In this document: one piece after another, positions 17,161 through 26,518 of the stretch
Position numbering within the stretch: position 1 is the first letter of the stretch
How the letters are laid out: each line of letters opens with the position of its first letter
From: Nitrospira sp.
Lineage (GTDB): Bacteria > Nitrospirota > Nitrospiria > Nitrospirales > Nitrospiraceae
Length of the DNA: 64,000 nucleotides
Reading direction: 5' to 3'
Assembly (NCBI GenBank): GCA_036984305.1
Contig: BQWY01000001.1
Coordinates: 558,001 to 622,000, forward strand
Program-made: the position numbers and the translations under genes
The notes under the pieces: model-generated
What the model was told of the DNA's origin: nothing
The model's input: only the letters and a program-made list of their open reading frames with translations
Databases searched by the model: none

Positions 17161-20100
17161 TCACAGAACCTGACGCAGATCCGACAGATCGGAGCATGTC
17201 TTTTTATATTTCTTGGCCCCTATGTACAGCTCCCATTCCTCCTGGGTGAGATCGCGGTTGGCAATTCGGCATGCATCGGCAAGCAGCACGTCGGGGGAGA
17301 GATCGCTCAGACTCACAGTGTCCTCGGTAAACCGTATCGTGCCATCGTCGCCCGCGGAGGCGAAGATCTTCCCATCCCGACCGAAGGCGATTGCCCACAC
17401 CGGTCCAGAATGGCCCGTGTGGAGCACTCCAAGCGGCCCGTGTCTCGCCACGTTCCAGAGTCGGACCGAGTGGTCGAGACCCAAGGATGCAAGGATATTT
17501 GGATGTGTTGGGTGAAACGCGACGCTCCACACTGGCCCTGTATGGATCACGTCGCGTGCCGAACGCGTACCCACATCCCAGAGTCGAACTGTCCCGTCGG
17601 CTCCCGCCGAGGCCAGTGTTTCCCCGTCTAGGCTAAAGGCCACGCTCGACACCAGGCTGCCATGCGCTCCCAGGGTAATACTGCCGCCGGGGAGTCCCGA
17701 CCTCTTATCGATCGGCCAGAGACGAACCGTACGATCTAGTCCCCCGGAGGCCAGCAGCGGTTCGTGCATCTGCGAGCTGAATGCGAGCGCCCACACCGGG
17801 CCTTCATGGCCGGGGAGCAATCCTAAGAGATTTTCACGCTCCACATCCCAAAGTCTGATCAAGTTGTCGTCACCGGCCGAGGCCAATATCTTCCCGTCCG
17901 GGCTAAAGGTCAGAGAGGCCACGAGGCTCTGGTGGCCCGTGAGCGGCTTGCCTTTCGGCTTCATCCCCTCAACATCCCAGAGACGGATAGTATGGTCATC
18001 GCCTGCCGAGGCTAGGATCTGCTCACTCGGCCTAAAGGCCAAACTCCACACGCCATCGGTATGCCCTCGGAGATCACCCAGCTTTTTCTCGTGCTCCAGA
18101 TTCCATAACCGGATCGTCCCATCTGCGCCGGCCGAAGCCAGCACTTTGCCCTTCGCATCTAATGCGATGCTCCAAATCGAGCCTGCCTCGCTAGTCAGCG
18201 GCCTGTGCAGTGCTTGCTCCGTTTCGATTTCCCAGAGTCGTACCGTGCCATCCACACTCGCGGACGCAAGCAGATGCCCGCGATGACTGAACGCGAGGCT
18301 CCGGACAGAAAAGGTATGGCCGGTCAGAGGCGTCCCGATCGGTTTCCGTTTTTCGACATCCCACAGGCGAATCGCTCGATCGAGACCAGCTGAGGCGAGG
18401 ATTTTCCCGTCGTGGCTAAACGCGACCGCTTGGACCGATGAATCAAGATTGCTAAGCACCCGGCTTTTCATCCTCGGCTGATTCGTATCCCAGAGACGGA
18501 CGGTTCCGTCGGCGCCAGCGGAGGCCAATACTCTTGCCCTCGGACTAAACGCCACGCTCCAGACCGGGCCCTCGTGACCTTTGAGCAGGATCGTCGGCCT
18601 CTCGCCCGTGAGATCCCACAGCCGTACCGTTCCATCCTCACCGCCATAGGCGAGCTGTCTGCCCTCGGGCCCAAACGCCACGGCCTGGACCGACCCGGTG
18701 TAGTAGCGCACAGCGGGTCGGTCATTCGGTTGATTCAAGTTCCATAGGCGCACGGTCCCATCGGAACCGCCGGATGCGAGCCAATTCTCCTTGGGACTGA
18801 AGGCCACACTCCAGACCGCAGCCTTGTGTCCTTTCAGTTCCCCAATCGATCCCTGCTTCGCAACGTCCCAGAGGTGGATGACTCCATTCACATCCGTGAA
18901 CGCAAGAGTATCCTTGACGGGGCTGAAGGCAACGGCTCGCACCGAAGCGGTATGGCCGGAGGGCTGATCTCCGAACAGCTCTCGTTGTTGCACATTCCAG
19001 AGGCGGACGACGCCGTGATCTCCGGCTGAGGCGAGCACGGCTCCATCCTGGCTGAATGCGACGCTTCGCACGGGACCAGCGTGACCATGGAAAATGGTCG
19101 ACAGAGCAGGACTGTGGGTGAGTGCTGCCGTGAGAGCCTCCGTCGCTTCATTCGTGGGTTGGAGGCGATACGCCTGAACGGCAAGCAAGAGAGCAAGATC
19201 CAGCCGACTCTCTCGAAAGATGTTGGCCTGCATGGCTAGTTGACGGGACCGGGCGAAGTTTTTCTGGAAGTCAAACTGGATCTTATGTCCTAACGCTTCC
19301 TGCGCTTTGCCTAATGCTTCCTGTTCATTGGCTCGAGCCTCTTTCTCGTGACGATCCGACTCATATGCCAGCCACATCAGCAGGGATGACAAAATCGCGA
19401 GGATCACCGTCGCGAAACGGAAGCCCCATTTGGCGATCCGTTGCCTGCGAGCGGATCGATCCTGCGCCAGCCTGCAGTCAGCAAGATACGCTTCCCCTTG
19501 CGCGCCGATGAGCACCCAGAAGTCCTGTCGTTGGCGCAAGGCCTCGGCGGCTTCAAGCCGCTGTGTCTTATGGTCGAGCCAATCTGGGTTTCGACCATGA
19601 TTGTGCCATGCTCTCGCCGCTCGCTTGACTACCTCGACTCTCTGTAGGTCAACCGCATCGAAGGCGAGCCACCGACTTAGCAAGGGCCATTGCCGCAGCA
19701 GCGCTTCGTGAGCGACCTCCACAATTATGCAGCCACTGTGGCCACTCTCACTCGACCGGCGGTCCCGTGTCACCAGTCGGGCTTCGATGAGACGCTCGAT
19801 GAGCGGTTGTGAGGCGAGGGGAATTTTTTCCCACGGCGCGACACGTCGATGGCGCCTTCCGGTTTCCGGGTCTACTCTAGCCAGCCATGGAATGAAACCG
19901 CAACGCAAACGAGCGTCGCGCGTCTGAGCGTCTGCCGGAATCCGCGGCGCTCGATCTGGATCCGCGAACACGGCCTCTATCGCGACATCGATCGAGCCGG
20001 AGATGCCACCCATCGCCTCATACTCAACTAACTCGAGCTTCCCATCCGCCCCATGCTCGATAAGGAGCCGCTCTACCACATAGGCCAAAAGCGGGAGAGC

Positions 20101-21411
20101 ATCGGCACCTTCCGCATCGTGCAGCAACCGTTCGGTCAGTGCCGGTTCAATGTCGAGTTTCCGTCCCGCTTTGGTTGTGCGCGCAGCTGGCCCCTCAATG
20201 ACGGCCTTATATTCGGAACGACTGAGCGGACGGAGATCAAAGGGGGACATCTTCACTTGGTCAAGTTTCGGCGTGGACTGCAAGTGCTCGTAGGAATCAG
20301 ATCGAATGGCCACGATGGCCAGAACGGCTGGCAATGGTGTGCCCATCGCTGGTTCTGGACAGGACGCGGTCGCGAGTACGTCTCCCAATAAGGTCAAAAA
20401 GGCCTCGGCCTCCTGCTGACCCTGAGATCCGAAGAGCTCTTCGCCTTGATCAATGTTCACTACGATGGATGGTAGTGCGGCATCCTGTCCAAGGCCAGTC
20501 CAGGCCAATCGTTGTAGCTCCACCAGCATGTCCCTGAGACCATTCGGGGCCTGCAGAGTCTTGCGGATCTCGGCACGATCCTTGGGACGACGTCGCTCTC
20601 GAAAGGCCAGTTCCAACGAGGCATAGAGGCCCGTCGACCCCGTCAGAGCCGCCAGACCCGGTCTGATCACCGGCAGTGGAATAAAATGTCGGTCGTCTCG
20701 TCGTAGGCGTGGCCACAGTCCGGCTCGCAGAAAGGAGGACTTGCCGGAGCCGGACGCACCTAAGATCACGAACAGGCGCTCCAGACCGCGCTCGCGCAGC
20801 CCCCGAAGTACGTCGAGCCCCCGTATGATGTCAGCCTCGCGGCCGAAGAAGATCGCTGCGTCCTCCGCCTCCAAGGGCTTCAGCCCTCGATAGGGAAGAC
20901 GTTCGAGATCATTGGGTGGCGGCCAAGGGAAGGTTGCCGGATCAAGTCCCGCTTTCTTCAATCCAATTCGCAAGCGGTCGAGTCCCGCCTCGGAAAATGA
21001 CACCTCCGTCTCGGACACAATGGCTCCCTGGGACACATGAAAGCATTGCCGATCGGGTCCGTTCGCGAGGTCGCAAAGCTGCCATTCGGCCGTCATTTCC
21101 TTGGGCAAGCTGTCGAGCGGCATGGACTCGATCACGACACCAAAGATCGTCTTGCCGAGCTGCTTGGCGAGCAAGAATTCAGCGAGGCACCAGCGGGAGT
21201 CGCGCCAGGCAGAGGAGATGAGGAACAGGACGGCTTCGCACCGGTCCGCGGCGGCCTTGAGCGCCGCTTGCCACCGTTCGCCAGGAGCCAATCCGCGCAC
21301 CGGTGTGATGTCGAGAAAGAAATCGTCCCACCCATTCTCCTCCAGCCATCGGCCTAAGGCCAGGGCGGATGCATTGTCGACGCTGGAATGACTGAGGAAG
21401 ATCTTTGCCAT
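17161..21411 (-). CDS. TIR-STAND NTPase-WD40 protein (1416 residues)
   Basis: The domain order reads clearly. TIR is at 1-150, with IFLSHSSVDNASALALGRWL and the catalytic-type Glu in SRWCLAEFLLAK. A STAND/nSTAND1-type NTPase follows, with PYRGLKPLEAEDAAIFFGRE and the P-loop GASGSGKSSFLRAGLWPRL near 220, and an acidic Walker B near 320 (IVVNIDQGEELFG). A membrane helix (FRFATVILAILSSLLMWLAY) lies near 660. Fourteen WD40 repeats fill 750-1380, enough for two seven-bladed propellers; most carry DGTVRLWD-type ends. The plan is that of an NLR-like sensor: WD40 recognises, STAND oligomerises, TIR acts. It is probably an immune or cell-suicide protein. ATG 21411 starts the TIR domain exactly, though no strong ribosome binding site is seen. 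Confidence 0.9.
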   Translation of the reverse strand: MAKIFLSHSSVDNASALALGRWLEENGWDDFFLDITPVRGLAPGERWQAALKAAADRCEAVLFLISSAWRDSRWCLAEFLLAKQLGKTIFGVVIESMPLDSLPKEMTAEWQLCDLANGPDRQCFHVSQGAIVSETEVSFSEAGLDRLRIGLKKAGLDPATFPWPPPNDLERLPYRGLKPLEAEDAAIFFGREADIIRGLDVLRGLRERGLERLFVILGASGSGKSSFLRAGLWPRLRRDDRHFIPLPVIRPGLAALTGSTGLYASLELAFRERRRPKDRAEIRKTLQAPNGLRDMLVELQRLAWTGLGQDAALPSIVVNIDQGEELFGSQGQQEAEAFLTLLGDVLATASCPEPAMGTPLPAVLAIVAIRSDSYEHLQSTPKLDQVKMSPFDLRPLSRSEYKAVIEGPAARTTKAGRKLDIEPALTERLLHDAEGADALPLLAYVVERLLIEHGADGKLELVEYEAMGGISGSIDVAIEAVFADPDRAPRIPADAQTRDARLRCGFIPWLARVDPETGRRHRRVAPWEKIPLASQPLIERLIEARLVTRDRRSSESGHSGCIIVEVAHEALLRQWPLLSRWLAFDAVDLQRVEVVKRAARAWHNHGRNPDWLDHKTQRLEAAEALRQRQDFWVLIGAQGEAYLADCRLAQDRSARRQRIAKWGFRFATVILAILSSLLMWLAYESDRHEKEARANEQEALGKAQEALGHKIQFDFQKNFARSRQLAMQANIFRESRLDLALLLAVQAYRLQPTNEATEALTAALTHSPALSTIFHGHAGPVRSVAFSQDGAVLASAGDHGVVRLWNVQQRELFGDQPSGHTASVRAVAFSPVKDTLAFTDVNGVIHLWDVAKQGSIGELKGHKAAVWSVAFSPKENWLASGGSDGTVRLWNLNQPNDRPAVRYYTGSVQAVAFGPEGRQLAYGGEDGTVRLWDLTGERPTILLKGHEGPVWSVAFSPRARVLASAGADGTVRLWDTNQPRMKSRVLSNLDSSVQAVAFSHDGKILASAGLDRAIRLWDVEKRKPIGTPLTGHTFSVRSLAFSHRGHLLASASVDGTVRLWEIETEQALHRPLTSEAGSIWSIALDAKGKVLASAGADGTIRLWNLEHEKKLGDLRGHTDGVWSLAFRPSEQILASAGDDHTIRLWDVEGMKPKGKPLTGHQSLVASLTFSPDGKILASAGDDNLIRLWDVERENLLGLLPGHEGPVWALAFSSQMHEPLLASGGLDRTVRLWPIDKRSGLPGGSITLGAHGSLVSSVAFSLDGETLASAGADGTVRLWDVGTRSARDVIHTGPVWSVAFHPTHPNILASLGLDHSVRLWNVARHGPLGVLHTGHSGPVWAIAFGRDGKIFASAGDDGTIRFTEDTVSLSDLSPDVLLADACRIANRDLTQEEWELYIGAKKYKKTCSDLSDLRQVL

Positions 21412-21615
21412 CGCCGTTCGCCGATGAAGTTAAATTTCCCATCCTCCCGGTTGCGTGCTTGAGAAGGAACCGTCCCCTCGAGCGCGTAAATCGGGTTGAA
21501 TCACTTCGATCTGGTTCTGTTGATTGATCCTCCTCCCTTTTGAATGTACTTTCACGATAGGCGCATGTTGTGGAGCGCCGATAGCATGTATGTGGCGATC
21601 AGAAATCTGAAATGG

Positions 21616-22947
21616 CTAAGCCACGCCGATACGTGAGAGGTTGTCCTCAATGTCCTTCGCCCACTCAAGTAACTCACCGCGTCGCTCCCGCGCCTCCCGG
21701 ATCAGCCGCAGATTGCGCGCAGTCGTTTCCGGCTCCCATGATTCCCGGACGACGGCGAGCGCGTCGCTCAGCGCCGTCTCGGCCTTTTGCTGGTCTTTGG
21801 CGAGCACCGCCAGTTCCAGCCTCGTTGCGTGGTCCCAATAATCCGGTACTCCGCCCGCGATCTTTCGCTCAACTGCGTAGGTCACCACAGGCAGCAATTG
21901 CTCACGCCGCGAATCGGGAGGATCTTTCAGCTCCATGAGCGTCACGGCGTTGATGCCTGGATATGCATCGCGAGAGTCCGCTTCGAATCCCCTGAGATAG
22001 GCGTCAATGGCCTGATTGAGTAGTCCCTGGGCCAGCGACTGCTTCCCCGTTCTAAGCGCCTCCTCCCAGCGGTCCTTATAAACCCTGCCGAGGATTCCGC
22101 AGGTTTCGCTGCTCGGACCGCGGTGTTGAGTGAGTTTCTTCAACACCCGCTCGGCTTCCTTACCACGGCCGGCTCGATTCAACGCCAGTCCCAACTGCTC
22201 TTGCACCATCACAGTTTCAGCCAACGGCAGCGACATCTTCTTCACCAACTTGATCATGTCCGGCCATGCCTTGACGGCTCGGTACGAAAGGAAAAGATCA
22301 ACGACGACCCCGGCGTCGGCATCCGAAATAGCCCCCAATGCTTTTTCCACGGCACGAACCTTATCCACACCCTGGCCTCTTGCCACCGCCAGGCGTTGCT
22401 TCATGGTCGTAGAGTATTGCACCCGATCACGGAAGACGTCAGTCTTGAGATGAGCAATCTCAGGAGGTTTGAGGTCTTTAATCAACTCAAACAGCGGACT
22501 ATCTTTGGCGGGGCTCCGCGCCTTACGCAAACGTTTGACGAGGGTAGCTCTTGTGGCCGCCACCTTTTTCGGCTTGCCATTAGCCGACAGACGGTATGGG
22601 AGTGCCCGGAGCGGAGCGACGTCGAACGGTAAGCGTCCTCCCTCGGCAAAAATCAGCACCGTGGTCCAGGGGCGCATAGCGTGCCGCACCCCAAGCTCGT
22701 AAAAGACGTTTGCGTTCGCCGTCGTCAAGTCCGCCACGGCGTACTCGCACAGGATGAGGCGTTCAAACATCGCGGTATGAATGATCCCACCGGTTTGTTC
22801 TTCATCGGCTCGAATCGGCTCCAATTTGGCTTGAGCGATCGCCGGCTTGATCAGTTCACGGTAGACCGCGTCAAAGTCCACCATGGATCCTGTCGCATCC
22901 GGTTTTCTGCCGAACGGCATGAGTACAAAGCAATACGGGCGGCTCAT
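21616..22947 (-). CDS. TIR-like/NDT-like domain with TPR-S (TRAFs-binding-like) region
   Basis: A 443-residue protein starting at ATG 22947. Residues 1-150 begin with CFVLMPFG and continue with GGIIHTAMFERLILCEYAVADLT and NANVFYELGVRHA. This is the pattern of nucleoside 2-deoxyribosyltransferase-like, TIR-related domains found in conflict systems. The remaining 290 residues are helical repeats of the TPR-S or TRAFs-binding (DUF4071) type, including GILGRVYKDRW and YPGINAVTLMEL. Similar two-part proteins occur with CHAT, STAND and FGE genes in bacterial defence-like islands. The frame is open to 23094, but that part overlaps the upstream membrane gene. It lies between a membrane protein gene and the TIR-STAND gene. 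Confidence 0.78.
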   Translation of the reverse strand: MSRPYCFVLMPFGRKPDATGSMVDFDAVYRELIKPAIAQAKLEPIRADEEQTGGIIHTAMFERLILCEYAVADLTTANANVFYELGVRHAMRPWTTVLIFAEGGRLPFDVAPLRALPYRLSANGKPKKVAATRATLVKRLRKARSPAKDSPLFELIKDLKPPEIAHLKTDVFRDRVQYSTTMKQRLAVARGQGVDKVRAVEKALGAISDADAGVVVDLFLSYRAVKAWPDMIKLVKKMSLPLAETVMVQEQLGLALNRAGRGKEAERVLKKLTQHRGPSSETCGILGRVYKDRWEEALRTGKQSLAQGLLNQAIDAYLRGFEADSRDAYPGINAVTLMELKDPPDSRREQLLPVVTYAVERKIAGGVPDYWDHATRLELAVLAKDQQKAETALSDALAVVRESWEPETTARNLRLIREARERRGELLEWAKDIEDNLSRIGVA

Positions 22948-22996
22948 TGTTCTCTTGTCTCGGTGTTTGCGAGACCGGGCTGGTCTAGAAGCAGGT

Positions 22997-23575
22997 TCAC
23001 GCCCCTCCAACCCGTTTGTCTTCGGTTCTCGTAAGGCCAGCTCCAAGCTTATCGGTCCGTTTAGTGAGTTCCTCTGTTTTAAACATATTCTCAAAGACTT
23101 CTCTTAGCTTGTCCGTCGCTTGCTTGGAGAACATGCCGGCGAGCCCGGCGACTGCGGCGACGCCGTAAGGGGATAGGTCGCCCGCCGTACCGGTGGGCAT
23201 GATGAGGCCACCACGGATGACAAAATACATGAGCAGAGCTAACGCCACGCCGATGAAGGGACGCAGCGCATACCACCATAGCCAACTCGATACCAATTGA
23301 CGATTGCCCACATAGTCTGCAAACGATGTGGCGAGGTGTATGTAGCTCCCGAGCGCGCCGGCGACCGCAGCGATCAGCAGATACCGTCGCTCCGGAGCCA
23401 TATCGATCGTGATTCCCAGAACGGCAATGGTATCGGAGGTATTCTCAGCCTTGAGGGGAAGGGTAGTCGGCCAGATCATGAACAGAAGACAGAGCAGCAC
23501 TACATTTAGAACAATGAGGTACGTTCCGAATAGCACGACTTGCAGCCGAGGCATATCGTGGACTTCTCCACTCAT
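22997..23575 (-). CDS. Predicted inner-membrane protein with three or four helices
   Basis: A 192-residue protein preceded by AGGAGGTGCGGTTCC before ATG 23575. Hydrophobic helices lie at about 10-35 (VVLFGTYLIVLNVVLLCLLFM), 65-85 (LLIAAVAGALGSYIHLATSF), 97-120 and perhaps 130-150. The C-terminal 45 residues are charged and helical (KQATDKLREVFENMF), predicted to be cytoplasmic. No family is recognised with certainty. It stands 49 bp upstream of the TPR-S-like gene. Membrane proteins of this size often accompany TIR or CHAT effectors, which suggests a membrane anchor or pore partner (inference). Confidence 0.7.
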   Translation of the reverse strand: MSGEVHDMPRLQVVLFGTYLIVLNVVLLCLLFMIWPTTLPLKAENTSDTIAVLGITIDMAPERRYLLIAAVAGALGSYIHLATSFADYVGNRQLVSSWLWWYALRPFIGVALALLMYFVIRGGLIMPTGTAGDLSPYGVAAVAGLAGMFSKQATDKLREVFENMFKTEELTKRTDKLGAGLTRTEDKRVGGA

Positions 23576-23912
23576 GGAACCGCACCTCCTGGGGAGACAG
23601 GGAGCAATCAGAGTTGGCTATAGACGCCCCGTCCATTGGCATTGGTCCTCACGACGCAACGCCTGACGGGGGCCCTGTCATTCGTTGATGTGATCACTTC
23701 CGTGCTATTCACGTTGATCTGACCAGATCCTCGTCGGGCGCCTATGGACGGCATTGTACGCCTTCCGCTTTCGAAGGCAAGAATCGCCCGTGCCGTGAGA
23801 TAGAGAAATCGTCGACAAAAAATACTCCTATTTCTGTTCGGGGCCGGCGTTCAGACTTGAGTGAACTGATTGGCCGGATAACAATCGGCCACACAGGCGT
23901 CCGCCGGCAGCC
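23576..23912. other. 337-bp intergenic region
   Basis: It contains copy 2 of the 16-bp repeat AAAATACTCCTATTTC at 23818-23833 and a short inverted repeat (TGGCCG/CGGCCA) near 23870-23892, close to the end of the hydrolase gene. I see no gene here. Confidence 0.4.
23818..23833. repeat. 16-bp repeat AAAATACTCCTATTTC, copy 2
   Basis: Identical to the copy at 11456-11471 and likewise followed by a G-rich stretch. It lies about 240 bp upstream of the membrane-protein gene that starts at 23575. Confidence 0.4.
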
Positions 23913-25439
23913 TTATGGAATTGGAGGGCCATCCGACTCATTCGTGAAGTCCACCGGTCGGCGGTTTTTTGTGAGCCGGAACACCCGTTCCCTCACTACT
24001 CGACGTAGCACGATGTCGACCAAGGTCGTCCGATCCCGGCCAATATATTTCTTCAGCGCTTCCGTTGTCGCCAACAGTTCGGCGGCCACATAGTGTACCA
24101 CGCCGGCATCAGGACGAGGGTAAATCTGTAGCCCCAGACTTTCCATTGGGTCCACAGCTCCGCGCACGATGGACGACCGGCCCTTTTTCCTCTCCTTGAG
24201 CGGTCGCGACCCGACCATGAGGTCATAGTTCACGTAGAACGTTAGCGTGCCGGGATGTCGGTGATTCTTCTGATTATCTACAATGAAACCCCGGGACAGG
24301 AAATTTGGGCTGACCTGCCGCCCCTTTTTGGCGGTCAGCTTGAGATCGAAATCTGAGACGATCGCACCCCGGTCGTCCATCAAGCGAAAGATCACCATGG
24401 AGTGCGCGTCATGAATGAACACTCTATCCAACAAGAGCCGTTTTTCAATCTCCACTCGTTCTGCCTCTCGTACTTTCTCGGCCTGCTCGTCGAACCGGTC
24501 GCAGAGCCGGCGGTAACTTTCCTGATCGGACACCAAGAGACAGTCGAGGATCGCCCGGACGGTGGGATGCGGTCGGTCGTCGTCCTTGATACTCCGCAAG
24601 ATCCCCATGTCCTCGCCCGAGTGGGAGCGGCCGGGAATCAGCGTGAACGCCGTTCGCTGGGACGATCGGGCCTCCATGAGCTTCAGGGAGGTCGGCGGGC
24701 GCTCAGCGCTGCTGCTGGCCAGTGTTGGGGTAATCTCCTGTTCTAGACGGACGTAAGAGGCGTTGAGATTCGCGGCAGCCACGCGTACCACCCCATCGGA
24801 CCCAAGCTCGCCGGTGTAGGAATTCACGTGGTCATAGAGTTTGCGATCGATGGACTGTCCCGTGAGGACGAAGGGAAATACCGCGTTATCACCGTTGATC
24901 ACGGAGGGCGCTTGGATCCAGTTCGTATTGAGCGTCCAGGCCTCGGGGCTCCCTAATTCCAGCCAATTCAGCACCTCCTCCCCCGGTTCCACACCTTCAA
25001 ACCACGCCTTGATTCGACCAACGCGCCCTTTGCCGAGTTGAGCCAAGGCCGAACCGAAATTAGCCGGCGCCAGCATGATGAGGTGCGACATGGGGCAGAT
25101 CCCCACACCAGATGATTGTTGGTAGTAGCGGGACCACCAGTCCCGGACCACTGGACCTCCGGTGGAATGGGTGATACAAACAAACCGCCGCCCAGCCTTC
25201 AGTTCCTTGCCCAGTTCTCGGGTCAACGCCGCCTGAAACCCTCTGGATAAGTCCTCGACACGCACGGCGTCGGAGAAGCTGACGTACTTGCCAAGCCAAA
25301 GATTGCGAACGTCCAGTCGCAGATCCGCGGCCCGACTCGCCTCGCTTTCCAGCCGGTCGGCCAACTCACCGTACGTATTGGTATTGCGCACACTCCACCC
25401 GTGCACCAGAACCACGATACGTTTGTCCTCAGTTGCCAT
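23913..25439 (-). CDS. Alpha/beta-hydrolase (lipase-like) with C-terminal beta domain
   Basis: A 508-residue protein. The N-terminal half is an alpha/beta hydrolase. IVVLVHGWSVRNTNTYGELA carries the oxyanion HGW motif, and CITHSTGGPVVRDW carries the nucleophile in a S-x-G-G elbow (T-H-S-T-G). LIMLAPANFGSALAQ resembles bacterial lipases and GPI inositol-deacylase-like enzymes. The C-terminal 230 residues (VFIHDAHSMVIFRLMDDRGA onward) form an unrecognised, mostly beta domain. ATG 25439 starts the hydrolase fold; the frame upstream to 25487 looks non-coding. It sits among TIR-like genes, where phospholipase or esterase effectors are common, so membrane lipid attack on cue is a reasonable guess. 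Confidence 0.78.
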   Translation of the reverse strand: MATEDKRIVVLVHGWSVRNTNTYGELADRLESEASRAADLRLDVRNLWLGKYVSFSDAVRVEDLSRGFQAALTRELGKELKAGRRFVCITHSTGGPVVRDWWSRYYQQSSGVGICPMSHLIMLAPANFGSALAQLGKGRVGRIKAWFEGVEPGEEVLNWLELGSPEAWTLNTNWIQAPSVINGDNAVFPFVLTGQSIDRKLYDHVNSYTGELGSDGVVRVAAANLNASYVRLEQEITPTLASSSAERPPTSLKLMEARSSQRTAFTLIPGRSHSGEDMGILRSIKDDDRPHPTVRAILDCLLVSDQESYRRLCDRFDEQAEKVREAERVEIEKRLLLDRVFIHDAHSMVIFRLMDDRGAIVSDFDLKLTAKKGRQVSPNFLSRGFIVDNQKNHRHPGTLTFYVNYDLMVGSRPLKERKKGRSSIVRGAVDPMESLGLQIYPRPDAGVVHYVAAELLATTEALKKYIGRDRTTLVDIVLRRVVRERVFRLTKNRRPVDFTNESDGPPIP

Positions 25440-25453
25440 ATCCGCGTGCTCCC

Positions 25454-25597
25454 TCAAAAGTCGGTTTCGCCGGTCGCCGAATCCCACCGCCGATCCTTGC
25501 GACCGATGATACTCTGGGCATGGAACCGCGTCTCAGACGGAAGTGAATCAGGCCTTGGAGCGTACTTAACGCACTGCTCGAGTATCGAATTAGTCAT
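25454..25597 (-). CDS. Possible 47-residue protein, unknown
   Basis: A short frame starting at ATG 25597 with GTGAGGATGCC upstream and ending 15 bp before the hydrolase gene. It has a hydrophilic, non-repetitive composition with IGRKDRRWDSATGETDF at the end. No family is recognised. It would fill most of the 330-bp gap between the small membrane gene and the hydrolase and could be translated with the latter. Evidence is weak. Confidence 0.3.
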   Translation of the reverse strand: MTNSILEQCVKYAPRPDSLPSETRFHAQSIIGRKDRRWDSATGETDF

Positions 25598-25770
25598 GGC
25601 ATCCTCACGGCTCACCTCACAGGATCCAAAGGCATTCCAATGCGACGCTTTGGATCTTGCGCCAATCCACGAGTTCCTAGGCACACTCTCGACCTCCACA
25701 TTGTTGCGGTGTCCACGGTCAAGCCGGGGGCCGATACTACTCATCCCCCTGTCCTTCGGACTTCTGGTGT

Positions 25771-26115
25771 CTAGTCCAGGAAGACGCCGACGGACGCGGC
25801 TTGGCTTTTCATATCCGCCAGACGCAACTCGGATTGCTGGCGCCGGAGATCGTCCATCTGGTTGAGCTCCCGTTGCGCCCTCATGAACGAGGCCGATAGC
25901 TGCTGAGCTTGTCCTGGCGAAGCTCTGCCTGCAGTCTTGGCCATGTCCTGCAGAATATATTGCTGTTCAGAGAGTGCCCGGTTGAATTCTTCCTGATGCT
26001 GCCGATACGCATCGATCCCTTGCTTCATCAGGAAGCCGAAAAAGATCATCTTCCCGACGAAGAGGATCGGGGCGAGAACGACGGCGGCTACGATCAAGAT
26101 AAGAAAAAGATCCAT
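25771..26115 (-). CDS. Small membrane protein, paralogue A
   Basis: A 114-residue protein with AAGGAG eight bases before ATG 26115. Residues 1-33 form one strong membrane helix (LILIVAAVVLAPILFVGKMI). The rest is a soluble helical region ending in RRQQSELRLADMKSQAASVG and a VFLD C-terminus. The neighbouring gene at 26161-26448 encodes a second version with the same layout and nearly the same tail. The conserved LADM..QAASVG(V/L)FLD end is the likely functional site. The family is not recognised. The two genes are 46 bp apart in one operon, between the double TIR-like gene and the hydrolase. Confidence 0.75.
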   Translation of the reverse strand: MDLFLILIVAAVVLAPILFVGKMIFFGFLMKQGIDAYRQHQEEFNRALSEQQYILQDMAKTAGRASPGQAQQLSASFMRAQRELNQMDDLRRQQSELRLADMKSQAASVGVFLD

Positions 26116-26160
26116 TGGCCATTCTCCTTGTGCAGAGAGGTCCGATGGTAAGGTCGTCGC

Positions 26161-26448
26161 CTAATCCAGAAAGAGACCCACTGACGCGGCTTGCCCCCTC
26201 ATGTCCGCCAACCGCATCTCGGATTGCTGGCGACGGAGCGCATCCAATTGATTGAGCTCGCTCTGCGCGCGCGAGAATGCGTTGGAGAACTGGTTTCTTT
26301 GCCGAGCCGATATGGATCCGCTCCCTTTCGACAGTTGCTTCAACAGACGCTCCTGTTGTTTGATCGCCTCGTTAAAGGCTTCCTGGTGGGCCGCGAAGAT
26401 ATCCACGGCGGCTTTCATCAGCATGAAGTTGAAGAGCGTATGAAACAT
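26161..26448 (-). CDS. Small membrane-associated protein, paralogue B
   Basis: A 95-residue protein. ATG 26448 follows AGGAGGTGGCTC, a strong ribosome binding site, so the longer frame to 26547 is not used. The N-terminus (MFHTLFNFMLMKAAVDIFAAH) is only moderately hydrophobic and shorter than in paralogue A. The centre, EAFNEAIKQQERLLKQLSKG, and the tail, RRQQSEMRLADMRGQAASVG then LFLD, match it closely. The pair probably arose by duplication and may form a hetero-oligomer. It lies 71 bp downstream of the double TIR-like gene. Confidence 0.75.
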   Translation of the reverse strand: MFHTLFNFMLMKAAVDIFAAHQEAFNEAIKQQERLLKQLSKGSGSISARQRNQFSNAFSRAQSELNQLDALRRQQSEMRLADMRGQAASVGLFLD

Positions 26449-26518
26449 GAGCCACCTCCTTTCGAGATCGATGGAAGCTTTTGCACCTCGTTTCTGGATC
26501 GAGGAGATCCCGTTTCCT

